Position numbers and translations under genes: made by a program. 53,478 bases of DNA from Polynucleobacter sp. (GTDB lineage Bacteria > Pseudomonadota > Gammaproteobacteria > Burkholderiales > Burkholderiaceae), in NCBI RefSeq assembly GCF_018500155.2, contig NZ_JAHBAK020000049.1, positions 1 to 53,478 of the forward strand, in the 5' to 3' direction. Of the stretch, positions 50,063-53,478 are shown piece after piece; position 1 is the stretch's first letter; each line of letters starts with the position of its first letter. The notes below the pieces were generated by a model. It was not told where the DNA came from and searched no databases. It saw nothing but the letters and a program-made list of their open reading frames with translations.

Positions 50063-51028
50063 TCAATGACTTCCGGACGGAGGTCTTGTGGCATCGCTTA
50101 ACGAGTCTGTTTTAAATACCTGTAGACAATCTACTGGATCAAAACGGTAGGGCTTTAAGCAAAAATCACAAATTGTTTCCACGGTGCCTCGTTCTTCAAG
50201 GATGCTTTGCACCTCTGATTCGCCCAGCATTCGTAATACATCGGCAACTTTATTGCGCGAGCAGGTACAGGCAAAACGTATTTGCCTAGATGGAAAGCTT
50301 CGCACGCCATATTCAGTCGACTCTTCAAGAAAAAGTCGTCTGAGAATTGTTTCTGGTTGAAGTGTTAGAAGCTCTTCGTTCGTAATGGTCTGCCCCAAGG
50401 TTTGAACCCGATTCCAACCCTCAGCAGCCACTTGAGGCTCTAAATGAGCGTGTCCTCCCGAGTTGGGTAATTTTTGTAGCAATAAGCCTCCAACACTGTG
50501 GTCATTAGATGCGAGCCAAATACGTGTATCTAATTGTTCTGAGCGCTGCATATACAGGGCTATTGCCTCAGCAGCATTTGCAACAGGACGTGTAATGCCA
50601 TTCACCTCATCCTGCAAAGCAACGATGCCTTGATGAGGAGGTTGGCCCGGTTCTCGATCAGCTGCATCAAGCGTAATCACCAATCTACCCGTATTGCCAG
50701 CATCCAAAAGTTCACCCAAAGTTGCATCATCTGAAATTGCCGATGGTTCGGTAGAAAGCTTGATGGTTGCTCTCATAGAGAGATCTGACTTGCATTCGAC
50801 CACTAGCAACTGTATTGGCCCTTTGCTTTGGGCTTGAATAATAAGGGTGCCATCAAATTTTAGGCTGGCACTCAAAAGCGTAGCGGCACCGACAAAGTCG
50901 CCTAATATTCGACGCACAGCAGGGGGGTCATTGCGTCTCTCTAAAATAGCTTGCCAAGCAGAGCCAATGGAGACGATTTCACCGCGTACAGGCGCTCCAT
51001 CACAGATAAATACGAGCAGTTCATTCAT
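50063..51028 (-). CDS. hslO: Hsp33 redox-regulated chaperone
   Basis: This 321-residue holdase is activated by oxidation. The zinc-binding redox switch is near the C-terminus: Cys254-x-Cys256 (CTCSR) and Cys287-x-x-Cys290 (CDFC), as in E. coli Hsp33 (CxC and CxxC). The N-terminal region contains RGEIVSIG-like and GDFVGAATLLSASLKFDG segments of the substrate-binding domain. The C-terminal tail after the last Cys is longer than usual by some 25 residues. It is divergent from gltX with about 60 bp between starts; no RpoH promoter is evident there. Confidence 0.95.
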   Translation of the reverse strand: MNELLVFICDGAPVRGEIVSIGSAWQAILERRNDPPAVRRILGDFVGAATLLSASLKFDGTLIIQAQSKGPIQLLVVECKSDLSMRATIKLSTEPSAISDDATLGELLDAGNTGRLVITLDAADREPGQPPHQGIVALQDEVNGITRPVANAAEAIALYMQRSEQLDTRIWLASNDHSVGGLLLQKLPNSGGHAHLEPQVAAEGWNRVQTLGQTITNEELLTLQPETILRRLFLEESTEYGVRSFPSRQIRFACTCSRNKVADVLRMLGESEVQSILEERGTVETICDFCLKPYRFDPVDCLQVFKTDSLSDATRPPSGSH

Positions 51029-51091
51029 AGCCTAAAGTATCCACTTTTTTAAAAATTCCACCCTTTTTGCTGAACTGAGATAATGTTGGCT

Positions 51092-52489
51092 ATGTCTATA
51101 CGTACTCGATTTGCCCCAAGTCCCACGGGCTTTATACATTTGGGAAATTTACGAAGCGCCCTGTATCCGTGGGCTTTTGCACGTCATAACAAGGGTGACT
51201 TTATATTAAGAATTGAAGATACGGATTTAGAGCGCTCTTCACAAGAAGCGGTAGATGTCATTATTGAAGGCATGGCCTGGTTGGGAATGGATATAGATGA
51301 GGGTCCAATCTACCAAATGCAGCGCATCGATCGCTATCGTGAGGTTATAAAGCAGATGCTTGATAGTGGTCTAGCTTACCCTTGCTACATGAGCGAAGAA
51401 GAATTAAATCGCTTGCGAGATCAGCAAATGGCAAATAAGGAAAAGCCACGTTATAACGGTTTTTGGAGACCTGAACCGGGTAAGGTTTTGCCGCCAGCTC
51501 CAAGTGGAGTTCAACCTGTTATCCGCTTTAAGAATCCAATTGGCGGTTCCGTTGTATGGAATGACGCTGTTAAAGGTCAGATTGAAATCTCCAATGATGA
51601 GTTAGATGATTTAATCATTGCACGCCCTGATGGCACTCCAACGTATAACTTTTGCGTTGTAGTGGATGACCTAGATATGAATATTACCCACGTCATTCGC
51701 GGTGATGATCATGTCAACAATACCCCTCGCCAAATTAATATCATGAAAGCATTAGGCGGCATACCGCCTATTTACGCCCATTTACCCACCGTGCTCAATG
51801 ATTCTGGCGAAAAGATGAGTAAGCGCAATGGGGCGATGAGCGTACGAGATTATCAAAAGGCGGGTTACCTGCCTGAGGCGATCTTGAATTACTTAGCTCG
51901 TCTAGGTTGGTCTCATGGTGATGCAGAGATTTTTACCAAGGAGCAATTTGTTCATTGGTTTGATCTAGAAAGTTTGGGTCGTTCACCAGCGCAACATAAT
52001 CCTGAAAAATTGCTTTGGTTAAATCATCAATACATACAAAATACCGATCCAGCTAAATTAGCAAATTTGGCGAAGCCTTTTGCGAATCAATTAGGAATAA
52101 ATACTGAAATCGGCCCAGATTTTGTACAGGTTGTGAGTTTGATCAAAGACCGCGCCAACACATTAGTTGAGATTGCAGAGGCGGCAAAGCTTTTTTATAT
52201 GCCTGCACCAACATTCACGCCAGAGCAGATTGCCGCAAATATACCGAGTGCAATAGTTCCCGCGCTGAAAGATTTAATTGAAGCCATTAAGAGCTCACCA
52301 GAGACAAAGGAAGCTTATAGCGCTGCATTTAAGCAAGTATTGGCTCAGCATCAACTGAAAATGCCTGCCTTAGCGATGCCCGTACGATATGCATTATTTG
52401 CCACTACACAGACTCCAGCCATAGATTCTGTACTGGTCGTTTTGGGCAAGGAGGAGGCATTAAATCGGCTCTCCAAGGTGGTCCAATAG
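51092..52489 (+). CDS. gltX: glutamyl-tRNA synthetase
   Basis: This class I synthetase of about 465 residues charges tRNA-Glu. It has the HIGH-type motif in [17 protein letters not shown] near the start, GEKMSKRNG as the KMSKS motif, and a helical anticodon-binding C-terminal half. Glu-type features include [16 protein letters not shown] DTDLERS. An ATG three codons upstream at 51083 is also in frame. I prefer 51092 because GATAAT at 51079-51084 looks like a -10, which would place transcription initiation at or just before this ATG. tRNA-Glu itself is encoded 185 bp downstream. Confidence 0.95.
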   Translation: MSIRTRFAPSPTGFIHLGNLRSALYPWAFARHNKGDFILRIEDTDLERSSQEAVDVIIEGMAWLGMDIDEGPIYQMQRIDRYREVIKQMLDSGLAYPCYMSEEELNRLRDQQMANKEKPRYNGFWRPEPGKVLPPAPSGVQPVIRFKNPIGGSVVWNDAVKGQIEISNDELDDLIIARPDGTPTYNFCVVVDDLDMNITHVIRGDDHVNNTPRQINIMKALGGIPPIYAHLPTVLNDSGEKMSKRNGAMSVRDYQKAGYLPEAILNYLARLGWSHGDAEIFTKEQFVHWFDLESLGRSPAQHNPEKLLWLNHQYIQNTDPAKLANLAKPFANQLGINTEIGPDFVQVVSLIKDRANTLVEIAEAAKLFYMPAPTFTPEQIAANIPSAIVPALKDLIEAIKSSPETKEAYSAAFKQVLAQHQLKMPALAMPVRYALFATTQTPAIDSVLVVLGKEEALNRLSKVVQ

Positions 52490-52494
52490 CCAAT

Positions 52495-52524
52495 TTGCGC
52501 AGTTGCACAAAAATAGGCTAAAAT
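52495..52524 (+). promoter_or_regulatory. sigma-70 promoter of the tRNA cluster
   Basis: TTGCGC (52495-52500) and TAAAAT (52519-52524) are 18 bp apart. Transcription would begin near 52531 and run through tRNA-Ala, tRNA-Glu and tRNA-Asp to the terminator at 52863-52897. Confidence 0.5.
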
Positions 52525-52567
52525 CTTGGATTGTTTTGATTGTCTTGTGGTTTTATTGCGAGATTTC

Positions 52568-52643
<76 letters not shown>

Positions 52644-52673
52644 AGCTTTCAAAACGGTAGTTGTTGTAGCTAG

Positions 52674-52749
52674 GTCCCCATCGTCTAGAGGCCTAGGACA
52701 TCACCCTTTCACGGTGAGTACGGGGGTTCGAATCCCCCTGGGGACGCCA
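52674..52749 (+). tRNA. tRNA-Glu (anticodon UUC)
   Basis: A 76-nt cloverleaf: GTCCCCA pairs with TGGGGAC, then discriminator G and CCA. The anticodon loop CTTTCAC between TCACC and GGTGA gives TTC. T arm GGGGG-TTCGAAT-CCCCC. Second of three. Confidence 0.97.
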
Positions 52750-52778
52750 GTATTTTTGGCAACAGTTAGTTGTAATTT

Positions 52779-52855
52779 GGAGCGGTAGTTCAGTTGGTTA
52801 GAATATCTGCCTGTCACGCAGAGGGTCGCGGGTTCGAGTCCCGTCCGTTCCGCCA
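52779..52855 (+). tRNA. tRNA-Asp (anticodon GUC)
   Basis: A 77-nt cloverleaf: GGAGCGG pairs with CCGTTCC (one G-U), then discriminator G and CCA. The anticodon loop CTGTCAC between TCTGC and GCAGA gives GTC. T arm CGGG-TTCGAGT-CCCG. Third of three. Confidence 0.97.
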
Positions 52856-52862
52856 AATTCAT

Positions 52863-52897
52863 AAATAAAAAGCCTCCTTTTGGGAGGCTTTTTATTT
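52863..52897. terminator. strong bidirectional rho-independent terminator
   Basis: AAATAAAAAGCCTCC and GGAGGCTTTTTATTT form a perfect 15-bp stem with a 5-base loop and T runs on both strands. It ends the tRNA cluster and the minus-strand gene that follows. Confidence 0.95.
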
Positions 52898-52913
52898 GGT
52901 GATGATTATGAAA

Positions 52914-53478
52914 TTACTTCTTTGGCGCTGTAATGGATGCAGCCATAGCGTCGTAGTAAATTACTTTTACTTGCTCGCCTACTTTGACGTCCGCCAATAA
53001 TGCAGGATTTTTCACGGTGACCGTAGTTATTTTTCCACTAGGACCTTTAACCGATACCAACTTCTTGTCACGATTCACCTCCACAATATCTGCAGTAATA
53101 GTGGTTTTATTAGCAATCGTCTCTGATGGTTTTTCATTTGCTTTAGATGAGGTAACAGTATTTGTTTCCACTTTGCTACGAACACCATCGCTCTTCGTTT
53201 TAATGAGCTCAATAGCAACTGCAAGCTCATAAGAAACACTTAAACGATCACCTTTTTTAATTTGGTCAAAATTCTTAATCTCAGGTCCAGCAACAAATTT
53301 GGATTCACCTTCTTTATTTTTGAAGGTAATGGTGCGAGTTTTTTTGTCAATTTTGACTACCTCGCCTTCATATAGAAGGTAGCTGTTATCTATGGCAGCT
53401 GCATCGATAATTGTAGGCTTGGTTTGAGCATGGCTAGTGAGCGTGTAGGGTAGGGCAATAAATGCCGCCAAAGAGAGA
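52914..53478 (-). CDS. exported protein with two tandem beta-rich repeats (5' end cut)
   Basis: The readable part is about 187 residues. The N-terminus is cut by the window edge: the frame is still open at 53477 and begins in a signal-peptide core (LSLAAFIALPYTLTSHA, probable cleavage before QTKP). Two 55-residue units can be aligned without gaps, at about residues 35-89 and 126-180 counted from the TTG at 53471. Shared features are a VV/IV-x-V/I-D/N-R/K start, K at unit position 17, G at 21, a K-x-G-D/E turn near 38-41 and V-x-Y at 45-47. A polar linker rich in Ser, Thr and Lys joins them. It resembles uncharacterised periplasmic proteins with GPxxKNFDQIKxGD segments. I cannot assign a function. 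Confidence 0.75.
   Translation of the reverse strand, partial: LSLAAFIALPYTLTSHAQTKPTIIDAAAIDNSYLLYEGEVVKIDKKTRTITFKNKEGESKFVAGPEIKNFDQIKKGDRLSVSYELAVAIELIKTKSDGVRSKVETNTVTSSKANEKPSETIANKTTITADIVEVNRDKKLVSVKGPSGKITTVTVKNPALLADVKVGEQVKVIYYDAMAASITAPKK

Overview
The window reads as core chromosome of a free-living betaproteobacterium of the order Burkholderiales, most probably Polynucleobacter or a close relative. The reasons are moderately low GC by eye, compact gene spacing, and typical neighbourhoods: pyrG-kdsA-eno-ftsB, tsaB-rimI, bamD/rluD divergent, tig-clpP-clpX-lon, and a class I polyhydroxyalkanoate (PHA) block. I see no insertion sequence, prophage, integrase, CRISPR array or rRNA operon. 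The genus is an inference from gene content. The first 19 bases equal the Tn5/Nextera mosaic end, so the left edge is an assembly or read end with adapter left on it. Both terminal genes are cut.

Layout. 20-841: MoxR-type AAA ATPase (truncated), divergent from two small c-type cytochromes with a perfect FNR-type box in front. 1831-9865: GntR regulator divergent from a complete propionyl-CoA to succinyl-CoA module (methylmalonyl-CoA mutase, MeaB, propionyl-CoA carboxylase beta and alpha, epimerase). 9906-11693: tsaB, rimI and a cysteine-free protein that looks like a dead family-4 uracil-DNA glycosylase or a HolD (DNA polymerase III psi) homologue. 11707-16992: lplT, alr, bamD, rluD, pgeF. 17117-22831: phaC, phaB, phaR, rimO and a BktB-like thiolase. 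22874-28672: serB and mfd on the minus strand, ispD-ispF on the plus strand. 28752-34904: tRNA-Leu, then the proteostasis block tig-clpP-clpX-lon, with a heat-shock-like promoter before lon. 35022-42854: tRNA-Val, a PpiD-like protein without its parvulin domain, tesA divergent from a LolD/YbbA-like ATPase, purL, and a spermidine-synthase-like methyltransferase fold. 42946-52489: acnB, pyrG, kdsA, eno, ftsB, hslO, gltX. 52568-52855: tRNA-Ala, tRNA-Glu, tRNA-Asp. 52914-end: an exported protein with two tandem copies of a 55-residue beta-rich unit, cut by the window edge.

How the genes work together. Propionyl-CoA has two possible fates here: carboxylation and B12-dependent rearrangement to succinyl-CoA for the TCA cycle, or condensation by the BktB-like thiolase, reduction by PhaB and polymerisation by PhaC. 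The GntR gene carries a perfect 22-bp palindrome over its own start codon, just downstream of a recognisable promoter, which suggests autoregulation and probably control of the propionate module. No obviously new multi-gene system is present. The most unusual items are the cysteine-free UDG/HolD-like gene, the PpiD lacking its PPIase domain, the operator-over-start-codon arrangement, and the duplicated exported protein at the right edge.
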